This document shows positions 34,119 through 42,346 of a stretch of 62,785 nucleotides of DNA, piece by piece. The stretch comes from Candidatus Caccalectryoclostridium excrementigallinarum (GTDB taxonomy: Bacteria; Bacillota; Clostridia; Christensenellales; UBA3700), in NCBI GenBank assembly GCA_018714485.1, contig DVNJ01000005.1, positions 1 through 62,785 on the forward strand, given 5' to 3'. The translations under genes and the position numbers were made by a program. Numbering within the stretch: position 1 is the first letter of the stretch; each line of letters starts with the position of its first letter. The notes beneath the pieces are model-generated. The model was not told where the DNA came from. It saw nothing but the letters and a program-made list of their open reading frames with translations, and did no database searches.

Positions 34119-34775
34119 ATGAAGATCAAATGGCTCGGGCATTCTTCCTTTTTGCTGGAAGAATCCACCGGCACCTCGATCGTCACCGATCCTTACGAGG
34201 GGGATTACGTCGGTATCCCTTATCCTAAGGTGCGTGCCGACATCGTAACTGTTAGCCACCCTCATCACGATCACAATGCGGCTCGGCTCGTCGAAGGCTC
34301 GCCGCGCGTGATAGACGGCGTGGGATTTTGGGAGATAGACGGCGTTTACGTCAACACGCTCGAAAGCTGCCACGATCATCACGGCGGCTTGCGCAGGGGC
34401 AAGAACCTCATCTGCAAGTTCCGCCTCGACGGCGTGGAAGTCGTGCATATGGGCGACATCGGCGAGGAGATAACCCCTCAGCTGGGCGAGGCGATAGGTC
34501 CCGTGAACGTGCTGCTCATACCCGTGGGCGACAATTACACGATAGGCGCGGAGGAAGCCAAGGAATATGTGGACTTCCTCATGCCCGACATCGTCATCCC
34601 CATGCACTACAAAACTCCCTCTTGCCGTCTTGACATCGACAAGCTCAGACCCTTTTTGCAGCTGTTCGAGGACGAACAGATACGTTATGTGGAAGGGGAC
34701 GAGATCGAGCTTGACAGGGAAGACTTCGACGGCGAGAGCACGCGCGTCATAGTTTTCGACGGCGACAGATTCTGA
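34119..34775 (+). CDS. MBL-fold metal-dependent hydrolase, UPF0173/UlaG-like
   Basis: A 218-residue protein starting MKIKWLGHSSFLLEE with the metal motif HPHHDH (His47, His49, Asp51, His52), a bridging Asp in HMGDIG and a late His in MPDIVIPMHYKT. These fit the UPF0173/UlaG branch of the metallo-beta-lactamase fold, whose substrates vary. GAGGAG precedes ATG 34119 by six bases, and the gene begins two bases after the prs stop, so it is second in the prs transcript. Confidence 0.88.
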   Translation: MKIKWLGHSSFLLEESTGTSIVTDPYEGDYVGIPYPKVRADIVTVSHPHHDHNAARLVEGSPRVIDGVGFWEIDGVYVNTLESCHDHHGGLRRGKNLICKFRLDGVEVVHMGDIGEEITPQLGEAIGPVNVLLIPVGDNYTIGAEEAKEYVDFLMPDIVIPMHYKTPSCRLDIDKLRPFLQLFEDEQIRYVEGDEIELDREDFDGESTRVIVFDGDRF

Positions 34776-34782
34776 AAGTGAA

Positions 34783-34817
34783 GGGCGGCGTTTTGCGTTC
34801 GCCGCCCGACGATTTTT
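34783..34817 (+). terminator. Intrinsic terminator after the prs operon
   Basis: GGGCGGCG (34783-34790) with CGCCGCCC (34800-34807), then GACGA and T5. The five-base gap before the T-run weakens it. Confidence 0.65.
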
Positions 34818-34863
34818 AATTTTCGCAAAAAACGGTTTTTCGTAAGAATAAACACAAAAGACG

Positions 34864-34917
34864 CCGTATATGGTTATACGGACAGAGATTTTATAAAATA
34901 AACGGCTTAAATTCCGT
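34864..34917 (+). promoter_or_regulatory. Structured leader of rho
   Basis: A perfect CCGTATA-TGGT-TATACGG hairpin (34864-34881) and an ACGG...CCGT stem (34902-34917) lie in the 70 bases before the rho start. rho is autoregulated in many bacteria, so an RNA element here is plausible. I see no confident promoter. Confidence 0.4.
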
Positions 34918-34932
34918 CAAAGGAGCATTTTT

Positions 34933-36453
34933 ATGAACGAATATTTCAGCGAGCAGGAATTGGTGAGGATGCATATCTTTCAGCTGCGCGACGCGGCGCG
35001 TAAGATAGGCGTTGCCTCGCCGACGACCAAGAACAAGGAAGAACTCATCAGGCAGTATCTGGATATCTCGACGGGGAAGGCTCAGCCCGTCGCTGCGACG
35101 CGGCGCGGACGTCCGCCCAAGAAGAAGCTTGAAAATCCCGGCGACGCCGCTTACGGCGCGAAAGAGGGCGCTAAGACGGACGCGGAGACCGCCATCGCAA
35201 AGCCCGCGCGCCCCGTCGAAGAAGAGGCGAAAGAAAGCCCCGCGGGAAGAGAAGGCGCGGGAGAAAAGCAGCCCCCCTCGATCGCCGAGCTGCTCAAAAG
35301 CGAGGACTGCGAGCGCAAGAGCGGCGTTTTGGACGTCTTGGCGGAAGGATACGGCTTTTTGCGCGCCGAAAACTGCGAATACGGGAATAAGGACGCCTAT
35401 GTGTCGGCGAAGCTTATTCGCGCCATAGGTTTGCGCCCCGGCGATCTCGTCACGGGCGTCGCCAAAAAGAATGCGGAAAACCGTCCGCCCGCGGTGATCG
35501 CCGTGGAGAGCGTGAACGGCAGGGCGCCCGAGAATTTGCGCCAGCGCCCTCAATTCGACAACCTTATCCCCATCTATCCCAACGAGCGTTTCCGCCTCGA
35601 ACGCGACAGCGCCCGCAACGATTTCGCCATCCGCTGCATAGACCTGATCGCGCCGATAGGAAAAGGGCAGAGGGCGATGATAGTTTCCCCTCCCAAGGCG
35701 GGTAAGACCACCCTCTTGAAGAAGATAGCGGGCGCCATCGCCGACAATTATCCCAACGTTATGCTCTTTGTGCTCCTCGTGGACGAGCGTCCCGAAGAGG
35801 TCACGGATATGCAGCGCTCCATTCGCGGCGAAGTCATCTATTCCACCTTTGACGAAATGCCCGAGCATCATTGCAAGGCGGCGGAGCTTTTGATCGAGCG
35901 CGCCAAGCGCAACGTTGAGCTGGGCAAAGACGTGGTGATCATCATGGATTCGCTCACCCGCCTCGCCAGAGCTTACAACCTCACCATTCCTCCCACGGGC
36001 AGGACGCTCTCGGGCGGTATCGACCCCGGCGCGCTCCATGCGCCCAAGCGCTTCTTCGGCAGCGCGCGCAATATCGAAAACGGCGGCAGCCTCACGATAA
36101 TCGCCACCGCGCTCATCGACACGGGCTCGCGCATGGACGACGTCATCTACGAAGAGTTCAAGGGCACGGGTAACATGGAGATACATCTCGACCGCAAGCT
36201 CTCCGAGCGCCGCATTTTCCCCGCCATCGACCTCAACCGTTCGAGCACGAGAAGAGAAGATCTGCTGCTCACGCAAAAAGAGCTCGAAGGCGTGTTCGCC
36301 ATGCGCCGCATGATCGCGGGCGACAACGCGGACGCCACCGAACAGCTGCTCAATATGCTCATGCGCACCAAGACCAACGCCGACTTTGTGGACAACGTTA
36401 TCATGCATATGAAGGCGCTGGAAAAGCAGGGCTTTAAGTATACCGGCAGATAA
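34933..36453 (+). CDS. rho: Transcription termination factor Rho
   Basis: A 506-residue protein, longer than E. coli Rho (419) because of a charged, Ala/Pro/Lys/Glu-rich insertion at about 55-115. Domains: Rho N-terminal SAP-like helix bundle (about 1-45, ELVRMHIFQLRDAARKIG), insertion, RNA-binding cold-shock-like domain (about 125-200, VLDVLAEGYGFLRAE), and the hexameric ATPase with Walker A PPKAGKTTLL (about 255-264), Walker B VVIIMDSLTRLARAY and the Q/R loop. AAAGGAG precedes the ATG. Such insertions in other bacteria can be low-complexity or prion-like and alter termination. Confidence 0.96.
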   Translation: MNEYFSEQELVRMHIFQLRDAARKIGVASPTTKNKEELIRQYLDISTGKAQPVAATRRGRPPKKKLENPGDAAYGAKEGAKTDAETAIAKPARPVEEEAKESPAGREGAGEKQPPSIAELLKSEDCERKSGVLDVLAEGYGFLRAENCEYGNKDAYVSAKLIRAIGLRPGDLVTGVAKKNAENRPPAVIAVESVNGRAPENLRQRPQFDNLIPIYPNERFRLERDSARNDFAIRCIDLIAPIGKGQRAMIVSPPKAGKTTLLKKIAGAIADNYPNVMLFVLLVDERPEEVTDMQRSIRGEVIYSTFDEMPEHHCKAAELLIERAKRNVELGKDVVIIMDSLTRLARAYNLTIPPTGRTLSGGIDPGALHAPKRFFGSARNIENGGSLTIIATALIDTGSRMDDVIYEEFKGTGNMEIHLDRKLSERRIFPAIDLNRSSTRREDLLLTQKELEGVFAMRRMIAGDNADATEQLLNMLMRTKTNADFVDNVIMHMKALEKQGFKYTGR

Positions 36454-36491
36454 ATAAGTTTACCGATAGCGGAAAAGCCAATTCAAAAATC

Positions 36492-36524
36492 AAGAACGGC
36501 AGTTGTTGCCGTTCTTATGTTTTT
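36492..36524 (+). terminator. Intrinsic terminator of rho
   Basis: AAGAACGGCA (36492-36501) with TGCCGTTCTT (36507-36516), loop GTTGT, then ATG and T5. Confidence 0.85.
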
Positions 36525-36638
36525 CCGGCGTATTCTTTGTTTTCGAGGGCGGCGCATACATTAAAAAAATGATGCCGAGAAAACACTTTGAAAATACTTT
36601 TTTGTCGCTTTGCGAAAAATCCCCGTCTTTTTGTGGAC

Positions 36639-36667
36639 TTGATCGCCGATTTGTGCTATCATATAAT
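36639..36667 (+). promoter_or_regulatory. Promoter of tRNA-Gly with no leader
   Basis: TTGATC (36639-36644), 17 bp, TATAAT (36662-36667), ending only five bases before the first base of the mature tRNA. Confidence 0.75.
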
Positions 36668-36672
36668 CACTT

Positions 36673-36746
36673 GCGGGTGTAGTTTAGTGGTAAAACATGA
36701 GCTTCCCAAGCTTAGGTTGTGGGTTCGATTCCCATCACCCGCTCCA
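36673..36746 (+). tRNA. tRNA-Gly (CCC)
   Basis: A 74-base cloverleaf: acceptor GCGGGTG (36673-36679) with CACCCGC (36736-36742), D-arm AGTTTAGTGG, anticodon loop TTCCCAA with CCC at 36705-36707, T-arm GTGGG-TTCGATT-CCCAT, and an encoded CCA end. It decodes GGG. The promoter geometry implies transcription starts at or next to base 1. It is followed by a short GGGCGC/GCGCCC hairpin (36757-36775) and a T-rich stretch. Confidence 0.97.
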
Positions 36747-36756
36747 AACGAGGTCG

Positions 36757-36780
36757 AGGGCGCGCCTTGCGCCCTTTCTT
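36757..36780 (+). terminator. Intrinsic terminator of tRNA-Gly
   Basis: AGGGCGC (36757-36763), loop GCCTT, GCGCCCT (36769-36775), then a pyrimidine run TTTCTT. From here to 36923 I see nothing else. Confidence 0.7.
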
Positions 36781-36923
36781 CATGCCCTTTCCGTCCGCGC
36801 TTTCGAAGGATAAAAGCCGAATAAAGAGTTGTTTGTCCGCCTTCTCCGCCTTGACGGCAAGTCAAGTTTTCTTCACTTTTTATAAGAGCCGCTCTTTAAG
36901 TTGCGATCATTTGAAAATTACCC

Positions 36924-36952
36924 TTGCGCAAGCGGCGCTTTTGCGCTATAAT
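36924..36952 (+). promoter_or_regulatory. Promoter of the tilS operon, leaderless arrangement
   Basis: TTGCGC (36924-36929), 17 bp, TATAAT (36947-36952), six bases, then ATG 36959. No Shine-Dalgarno. Confidence 0.8.
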
Positions 36953-36958
36953 TATTAT

Positions 36959-38239
36959 ATGATACACGCGGGAGAATTTAAGAAGTTCAAAAAAGTCGTA
37001 CTTGCCGTCTCGGGCGGCAGGGATTCCATGTGCCTTTTGCATTATTTCATCGCGGGCGCGGACAAGCTTCCGCCCTTTTCCGTGCTCAATTTCGAGCACG
37101 GCTTGCGCGGCGAGGAGTCGCGCGGCGACAGCGGTTTTGTCAAGGCTTACTGCGAGGAAAACGGCGTGGAATGCCGCGTCCTTCCCCTCGATTGCCGAAG
37201 TTTTTGCCGCCTTCACGGCTACGGAATCGAGCAGGGCGCGCGTATCTTGCGTCGGCGCGAATTCGAGCGCATAGTCAAAGAGGGCGAGGCGGACAGGGTC
37301 CTCACCGCGCACCACGCGGACGACAACGCCGAGAGCATACTCATGCATATCTTCCGCGGCAGCGGGCTGAAAGGGCTTTGCGGCATACCGCGCGACGACG
37401 GCGTGGTCTACCGTCCTCTCGTGGATATGTCCGCGGCGACGATCGCGCGCTACGCCGAGGTGAATAAGGTCCCTTACCGCGAAGACACTTCCAACGCCGA
37501 CACGGGCTTTACGCGCAATTTCGTGCGCCGTGAGCTGCTGCCCGTGATCGAAAAGAGATTCCCCAACGCGCGCAAGGGCATAGCCATGCTCGGCGAACGC
37601 GCCTTGCAGGCTTACGCCTTTATCGCCGAGCGCTCGCCCAAGGCTCAACTTACCGAATACGGCGCAGCCGTCCTGCCTCTCTCCGCGCTCGAAGGCGTCA
37701 CGGGCGAGACCGCGGTTTTCGAAGCGCTGGGCAGGATAGGCGGCAGAGTGGACGTGACGAGCGAGCATATCGCCGCCATCTTCGCGCTCGCCGAGAGCGA
37801 AAGCGGCGCGATCGTCTGTCTGCCTTCCGGCTTCCGCGCCTGCAAGGCGGGAGACGAGGTGCATTTTTACCGCGAAACGCCCGTTTTCGGCGGCGAGATA
37901 CCCTTTGCCGAAGGCGCGGCGCAGATGGGCGAATACTGCGTGCGCGTTTGGAAGGAAGAAGAAGAGGGCGCGCTCATGATCAACGCGGACGCCGTCCCCG
38001 CGGGAGCGGTCTGGCGCACGAGAAGGGAAGGCGACCGTTTTCTGCCTTTCGGCGGCGGCAGGCGCTCGCTCGGCGATTGGATGACGGACAAAAAGATCCC
38101 GCGCTATCTGCGCCCGCACCTGCCCGTTCTGGCTTGCGGAAGCGAGATATATGTCGTGGCGGGTTGGGAAATATCGCAAAAATTAAAGGTCGGAGAGGGC
38201 GACAAGCGCCTCTATATAACAACGGAGAAAGAACAATGA
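36959..38239 (+). CDS. tilS: tRNA(Ile)-lysidine synthase
   Basis: A 426-residue enzyme with the PP-loop SGGRDS (18-23), HGLRGEESRGDSGFV and HHADDNAES, which define TilS. A C-terminal tRNA-recognition domain follows (about 330-426). It converts C34 of tRNA-Ile(CAU) to lysidine, an essential step. The ORF is open upstream through the tRNA-Gly gene, but ATG 36959 sits six bases after a TATAAT, so the transcript should begin at the start codon. Its stop overlaps the hpt ATG (ATGA), and tilS-hpt is conserved in Firmicutes (usually with ftsH, absent here). Confidence 0.95.
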   Translation: MIHAGEFKKFKKVVLAVSGGRDSMCLLHYFIAGADKLPPFSVLNFEHGLRGEESRGDSGFVKAYCEENGVECRVLPLDCRSFCRLHGYGIEQGARILRRREFERIVKEGEADRVLTAHHADDNAESILMHIFRGSGLKGLCGIPRDDGVVYRPLVDMSAATIARYAEVNKVPYREDTSNADTGFTRNFVRRELLPVIEKRFPNARKGIAMLGERALQAYAFIAERSPKAQLTEYGAAVLPLSALEGVTGETAVFEALGRIGGRVDVTSEHIAAIFALAESESGAIVCLPSGFRACKAGDEVHFYRETPVFGGEIPFAEGAAQMGEYCVRVWKEEEEGALMINADAVPAGAVWRTRREGDRFLPFGGGRRSLGDWMTDKKIPRYLRPHLPVLACGSEIYVVAGWEISQKLKVGEGDKRLYITTEKEQ

Positions 38240-38763
38240 ATTATGTGATAGACAAGGTTTTGGTCGCGGAAGAGGACATACGCCGCCGCGTGGATGAGCT
38301 GGGAAAAGAGATAACGCGCGATTATGCGGGAATGCAGCCGATCGCCGTTTGCGTGCTGCGCGGGGCGATCCCGTTTTATGCCGATCTCATACGCAGGATA
38401 GATCTGCCCGTGACCGTGGACACCATCACCGTTTCGAGTTACGGCAGCGGCACGGTGAGCGGAAAATTGAAGGTTATAACCGACATGCGCACGAGCGTCG
38501 AGGGCAGAGACGTGCTCGTGGTGGACGACATCATCGACAGCGGCAGGACTTCCGTGGCGCTTATCGAAATGCTCAAAGAGCGCGGCGCCAAGAGCGTGAG
38601 GACTTGCGCGCTGCTCGACAAGCCGTCAAGGCGCGTCGTCGACATAAAAGGGGATTACGTCGGCTTTGCCATTCCCGACGAGTTCGTGGTGGGATACGGC
38701 TTGGATTGGAACGAGAAGTTCCGCAATCTGCCGCATGTTTACACCTTGAAGGAAGAAAAGTGA
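38236..38763 (+). CDS. hpt: Hypoxanthine-guanine phosphoribosyltransferase
   Basis: A 175-residue type I phosphoribosyltransferase with the PRPP motif VLVVDDIIDSGRTS (about 93-106) and the flexible loop SSYGSGTVSGK (about 67-77). It salvages hypoxanthine and guanine with PRPP to IMP and GMP. AACGGAGAAAG provides a ribosome-binding site. It overlaps tilS by four bases and cca by four (GTGA). Confidence 0.95.
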   Translation: MNYVIDKVLVAEEDIRRRVDELGKEITRDYAGMQPIAVCVLRGAIPFYADLIRRIDLPVTVDTITVSSYGSGTVSGKLKVITDMRTSVEGRDVLVVDDIIDSGRTSVALIEMLKERGAKSVRTCALLDKPSRRVVDIKGDYVGFAIPDEFVVGYGLDWNEKFRNLPHVYTLKEEK

Positions 38764-40076
38764 ACGCCGAGCTGAAAAGGCTGGCGAAGTTGTTTCCGCC
38801 CGAAAGACCGCTTTATGCCGTGGGCGGCTGCGTCAGGGACGAGATCTTGGGCAGAGAGGTTTTCGACATCGATCTCACTTCCGCCTGCTTGCAGGAAGAG
38901 GCGGAGAAATATGCAAAAGCGGCGGGAATGCGTGTCCTGCTCGGTTCAAAGCGGCTGGGCACGGTCATGATCAAGGGCGAAAAAAGCTATGAATATACCC
39001 CCTTCCGCGTAGACAGTTATCCTGCGGGCAGCGGCGTGCATAAGCCCGCAAGCGTGCGCTTTACCGAGGACATGGAAGAAGACGCGAGGCGGCGCGACTT
39101 CACCGTCAACGCGCTGTATTACGATATTCTCGGCGGCGACACGCTCGATCTTTTGGGCGGAAAAGCCGATCTTGACGCCCGCCTGCTGCGCGCGGTGGAC
39201 GATCCGAGGCGCGTGCTCGGCGAGGACGGACTGCGTATCATGCGGCTTTACCGCTTTGTCGCCGTTTTGGGTTTTTCCGCCGAGGAAAAGACCGCCGCGG
39301 CGGCGCGCGAGATGAGCGGGCTTCTCGGCGACATCGCTCCCGAACGCATACGCGTCGAACTCGACAAGCTGCTCGCGGGCGAGCATGCGGCAGAGGGGCT
39401 GCGCGGACTTATCGGCTGCGGCGCCATGCGGGTGATCATGCCCGAGTTTTGCGAAAATATCGGGGTGAAGCAAGATCCCGCCTTTCATATGTATGACGTG
39501 GACGAGCATATTTTGCGCACGGTGGAATATGCGCCGCCCCGCCTCAGGCTCGCGGCGCTTTTGCATGACATCGGCAAGGGAAGATGCGTGCGCGAAGAGG
39601 GGAATATGTATCGCCATGCGCAGGTGAGCGCGCAAATGGCGGAAGAGATAATGACGCGCCTGCGCTATTCAAAAGAGCAGACAAGGCGGACCGTGCGCCT
39701 CGTTGCGGCGCATATGACGGATATGCGCGGAGACATGCGCGAGAGCAAGCTGCGCAGGTTCGTGGCAAAGAACGCCGACATCATCGACGACCTCACCGAA
39801 CTCATCATTGCCGACGCGCGCGCCGCCTGCGGGAATGCGGACAGGGAAAAATGCCTGCGTATATCGCGCCTGCGCGACAAAATGCAAAAAGAGGGCGTGC
39901 CTTTCGGCGTGGGCGAGCTGGCGATAAACGGCAACGACGTCATGGCTTTCGGCTACAAGGGCGAAGAGATAGGGAAAGTTTTGCACGAGCTGTTCGATCT
40001 TTGCCTGCGCGGCGAGAAGAAAAACGAGAGAAAAATTTTACTCGACATATTGGAGAAAAGGAAAAATGCAGATTGA
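38760..40076 (+). CDS. cca: CCA-adding enzyme / poly(A) polymerase family with HD domain
   Basis: A 438-residue class II nucleotidyltransferase. The head has YAVGGCVRDEILGREVFDIDLT with the DxD metal motif (about 19-40), then RRRDFTVNALYYD and the ERxxxEL-like APERIRVELDKLL. An HD phosphohydrolase domain follows (LLHDIGKG, about 263). This head-plus-HD organisation resembles Bacillus-type CCA and GlnD-like fusions. Because tRNAs in this window encode CCA, it would act in repair. The start is GTG 38760 overlapping the hpt stop; a longer in-frame reading from 38349 just traverses hpt out of frame. Confidence 0.9.
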   Translation: MNAELKRLAKLFPPERPLYAVGGCVRDEILGREVFDIDLTSACLQEEAEKYAKAAGMRVLLGSKRLGTVMIKGEKSYEYTPFRVDSYPAGSGVHKPASVRFTEDMEEDARRRDFTVNALYYDILGGDTLDLLGGKADLDARLLRAVDDPRRVLGEDGLRIMRLYRFVAVLGFSAEEKTAAAAREMSGLLGDIAPERIRVELDKLLAGEHAAEGLRGLIGCGAMRVIMPEFCENIGVKQDPAFHMYDVDEHILRTVEYAPPRLRLAALLHDIGKGRCVREEGNMYRHAQVSAQMAEEIMTRLRYSKEQTRRTVRLVAAHMTDMRGDMRESKLRRFVAKNADIIDDLTELIIADARAACGNADREKCLRISRLRDKMQKEGVPFGVGELAINGNDVMAFGYKGEEIGKVLHELFDLCLRGEKKNERKILLDILEKRKNAD

Positions 40077-41433
40077 AACGATCGTCATCATCGCGCTTGC
40101 GGCGTTCACGGCGGTAACAGCGGCAATATCGCTCGCGCTCTTGCTCGCCGCGCGGCGGAAAAAGAGCGGAGACGGCTCTTTGAGCGAGGAATATTTCGCC
40201 CAAACGCTCAATGAGGCGAGCAAGGACATAAAAGAGCATACCGAAGTTCAGCGCAAGTTGATCGACACAAGCATAACCTCGTCCTCGGCGGCGAGCACGC
40301 TCGCGCTGGGCAAATATATGGACAGCATAAGCAAGACCTCTTCCGACACGCAAAAAGCCGTGAGCGAGAATTTCGACAAGCTCACGCAAAAGGTGGACGA
40401 AAAGCTGACCGCGCTCGGCGAGCGCATGGAAACGCGGCTGAATAAGTTGGACGAAAACGTGCAAAAGAGCTTGGAAAAGGTGCGCGACGACAACGAAAAG
40501 CAGTTGGAAAAAGTGCGCTCGGACAACGCGACGCAGTTAGAGAAAATGCGCGCGACCGTGGACGAAAAGCTCAACGAAACGCTCAACAAGCGGCTGAACG
40601 AATCCTTCGAGACCGTGCAAAAGTCGCTCGAAAGCGTGTATAAGGGCTTCGGAGAGATGAAGCAGCTGGGCGAGCAAGTGAGCAATATGAACAGGTTGCT
40701 GGGCGGAGTGAAGACGCGCGGCAGCTGGGGCGAGATCGCACTCGGATCCCTGCTTTCGGACATACTCGCGCCCGAGCAATACGAAGAGCAATGTCAAGTC
40801 AAGCGCGGCAGCGCCGAGCGCGTGGACTTTGCCGTGCGCATGCCCGGCAGCGAGGGCAAAGAAGTTTTACTGCCCATAGACAGTAAGTTCCCCGCCGACG
40901 ACTATCTGCGTTACGCGGACGCCGCAAACGCGGGAGACAGCGCCGCGGCGGAGAGCTACCTGAAATGCTTCAAGGAAGCCGTGCTGAGGCAGGGCAGGAG
41001 CATACGCGACAAGTATATCGGCTCGGCGACCACGGATTTTGCCGTCATGTATCTGCCTTCGGAAAGCGTGTATGCCGAGGTGGTGCGCGACACGGCGCTC
41101 ATGGACAGGCTGAGACACGATTGCGGCGTGGTGCCCTGCGGACCTTCCACCATGGCGGCGCTTTTGAACAGCTTGAAGATGGGCTTTACCACCATGAAAC
41201 TGCAAAAGTCCGGCAAGGAGATCGTCAAGGCGTTTTCGGACTTCAAAAAGCAGTTCGAGGCTTTCTCGAAATTAGTGGCTAATGCGCAAAGGCAGAATGA
41301 GACCGTGGGCGGAACTTTGGAACAGATAGCCGACCGCACGGGCAAGGTGATGAAGAAGATAAACAAGATAGCCTACGAAAATCCCGAGGTGGAAGAAGGC
41401 GGCTCGGCGCTGCCGGGAGGTGAGGGGGAATGA
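40066..41433 (+). CDS. rmuC: DNA recombination protein RmuC
   Basis: A 455-residue protein: one N-terminal membrane anchor (about 4-28), a long coiled coil rich in Glu/Lys (about 55-190) and a C-terminal RmuC nuclease-like domain with LLGGVKTRGSWGEIALGSLL, LPIDSKFPADDY and CGPSTMAALLNSLKMGF. RmuC limits recombination at inverted repeats; it may act as a nuclease at damaged ends. It overlaps the cca stop by 11 bases with GGAG upstream, and ends overlapping the PHP gene. Confidence 0.94.
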   Translation: MQIETIVIIALAAFTAVTAAISLALLLAARRKKSGDGSLSEEYFAQTLNEASKDIKEHTEVQRKLIDTSITSSSAASTLALGKYMDSISKTSSDTQKAVSENFDKLTQKVDEKLTALGERMETRLNKLDENVQKSLEKVRDDNEKQLEKVRSDNATQLEKMRATVDEKLNETLNKRLNESFETVQKSLESVYKGFGEMKQLGEQVSNMNRLLGGVKTRGSWGEIALGSLLSDILAPEQYEEQCQVKRGSAERVDFAVRMPGSEGKEVLLPIDSKFPADDYLRYADAANAGDSAAAESYLKCFKEAVLRQGRSIRDKYIGSATTDFAVMYLPSESVYAEVVRDTALMDRLRHDCGVVPCGPSTMAALLNSLKMGFTTMKLQKSGKEIVKAFSDFKKQFEAFSKLVANAQRQNETVGGTLEQIADRTGKVMKKINKIAYENPEVEEGGSALPGGEGE

Positions 41434-42242
41434 AACTCGATCTTCATCTGCATTCCACCGCCAGCGACGGCAGCGACAGCCCGACGCGCCTTGTCGAGAT
41501 CGCCGCGCAAAAGGGCATAGACGTCATCGCCCTGACCGATCACGACACCACGGGCGGCGTCAAGGAGGCTGCGGAAGCGGGGAAAAAGGCGGGCGTGAGA
41601 GTGCTGCGCGGAGTGGAACTTTCCGCTTTTTCCTCTTATGAAGTTCATGTTTTGGGCTACAACATCGACGTCGACAACGCCGCGTTCGCTCAAAAGCTGA
41701 GCGATCTGAGACAAAAGCGCATCGACCGCGCGCAGATGATCTTGCATAAACTTGCCTCGTTCAACATAAAACTCGATATGGACGAACTGCTCGCCGCGGG
41801 CGGCGGCAGCGTGGGCAGACCGCATATCGCGCAGTTGCTGCTCAAAGGGGGCTATGTCACTTCCGTTCAGGACGCGTTCGAGCGCTATTTGGGCAAGACG
41901 GGCGCGGCGTTCGTGCCTTCGCGCAGGCTCACTCCGCTCGAAGCGGTCAAGGCGATCAAAGAGGCGGGAGGGCTTGCCGTGCTCGCCCATCCGCTCGTTT
42001 TCGTCACCAAAGGGGTGATAGACGACTTGATCTGCGGGCTCAAAGCCTACGGGCTTGACGGGATAGAGGCGAATTATCCCTCGCACACGCCGCAGGTGAC
42101 GGCGCGGCTTTACGAGCTTGCGCGCAAATACCGCCTGATCGCCACGGGCGGCTCGGATTATCACGGTAAGATACGCCCCGTGGAGATGGGCAGCGTGACT
42201 TGGACGCCCGACGCTTTCACTCGCCGCGCGCTCGGAATTTGA
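41430..42242 (+). CDS. PHP-domain phosphoesterase (RNase AM/TrpH-like)
   Basis: A 270-residue polymerase-and-histidinol-phosphatase domain protein. Motifs: DLHLHSTASDG with metal ligands His6 and His8, ALTDHDTTG, VELSA, VGRPHIAQLL, LAHP and GSDYHG, the full set of PHP metal sites. Close relatives (YciV/RnaAM) hydrolyse nucleoside 3',5'-bisphosphates and RNA 5' ends. It is the last gene of tilS-hpt-cca-rmuC-PHP; rmuC and the PHP gene overlap (ATGA). It is a plausible RNA-maturation partner of tilS and cca. Confidence 0.92.
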   Translation: MKLDLHLHSTASDGSDSPTRLVEIAAQKGIDVIALTDHDTTGGVKEAAEAGKKAGVRVLRGVELSAFSSYEVHVLGYNIDVDNAAFAQKLSDLRQKRIDRAQMILHKLASFNIKLDMDELLAAGGGSVGRPHIAQLLLKGGYVTSVQDAFERYLGKTGAAFVPSRRLTPLEAVKAIKEAGGLAVLAHPLVFVTKGVIDDLICGLKAYGLDGIEANYPSHTPQVTARLYELARKYRLIATGGSDYHGKIRPVEMGSVTWTPDAFTRRALGI

Positions 42243-42259
42243 AAATGTTAAATCATGCA

Positions 42260-42288
42260 TTGACAATAGTTCGCGTTTAATATATAAT
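42260..42288 (+). promoter_or_regulatory. Promoter of the LRR lipoprotein
   Basis: TTGACA (42260-42265), 17 bp, TATAAT (42283-42288): perfect consensus. Confidence 0.85.
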
Positions 42289-42346
42289 GAAGATGTGAAA
42301 ATATCTTTCGCGCGTGGGCGTGGGAGAGGATAAGCGGAGGAGAGAG

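Noticed and set aside
34777-34932. Riboswitch in the rho leader
   Set aside because: A simple hairpin only; no match to a known aptamer. Listed only as a structured leader.
38349-38759. N-terminal extension of the cca protein
   Set aside because: The open frame simply crosses hpt out of frame; GTG 38760 overlapping the hpt stop gives the family N-terminus.
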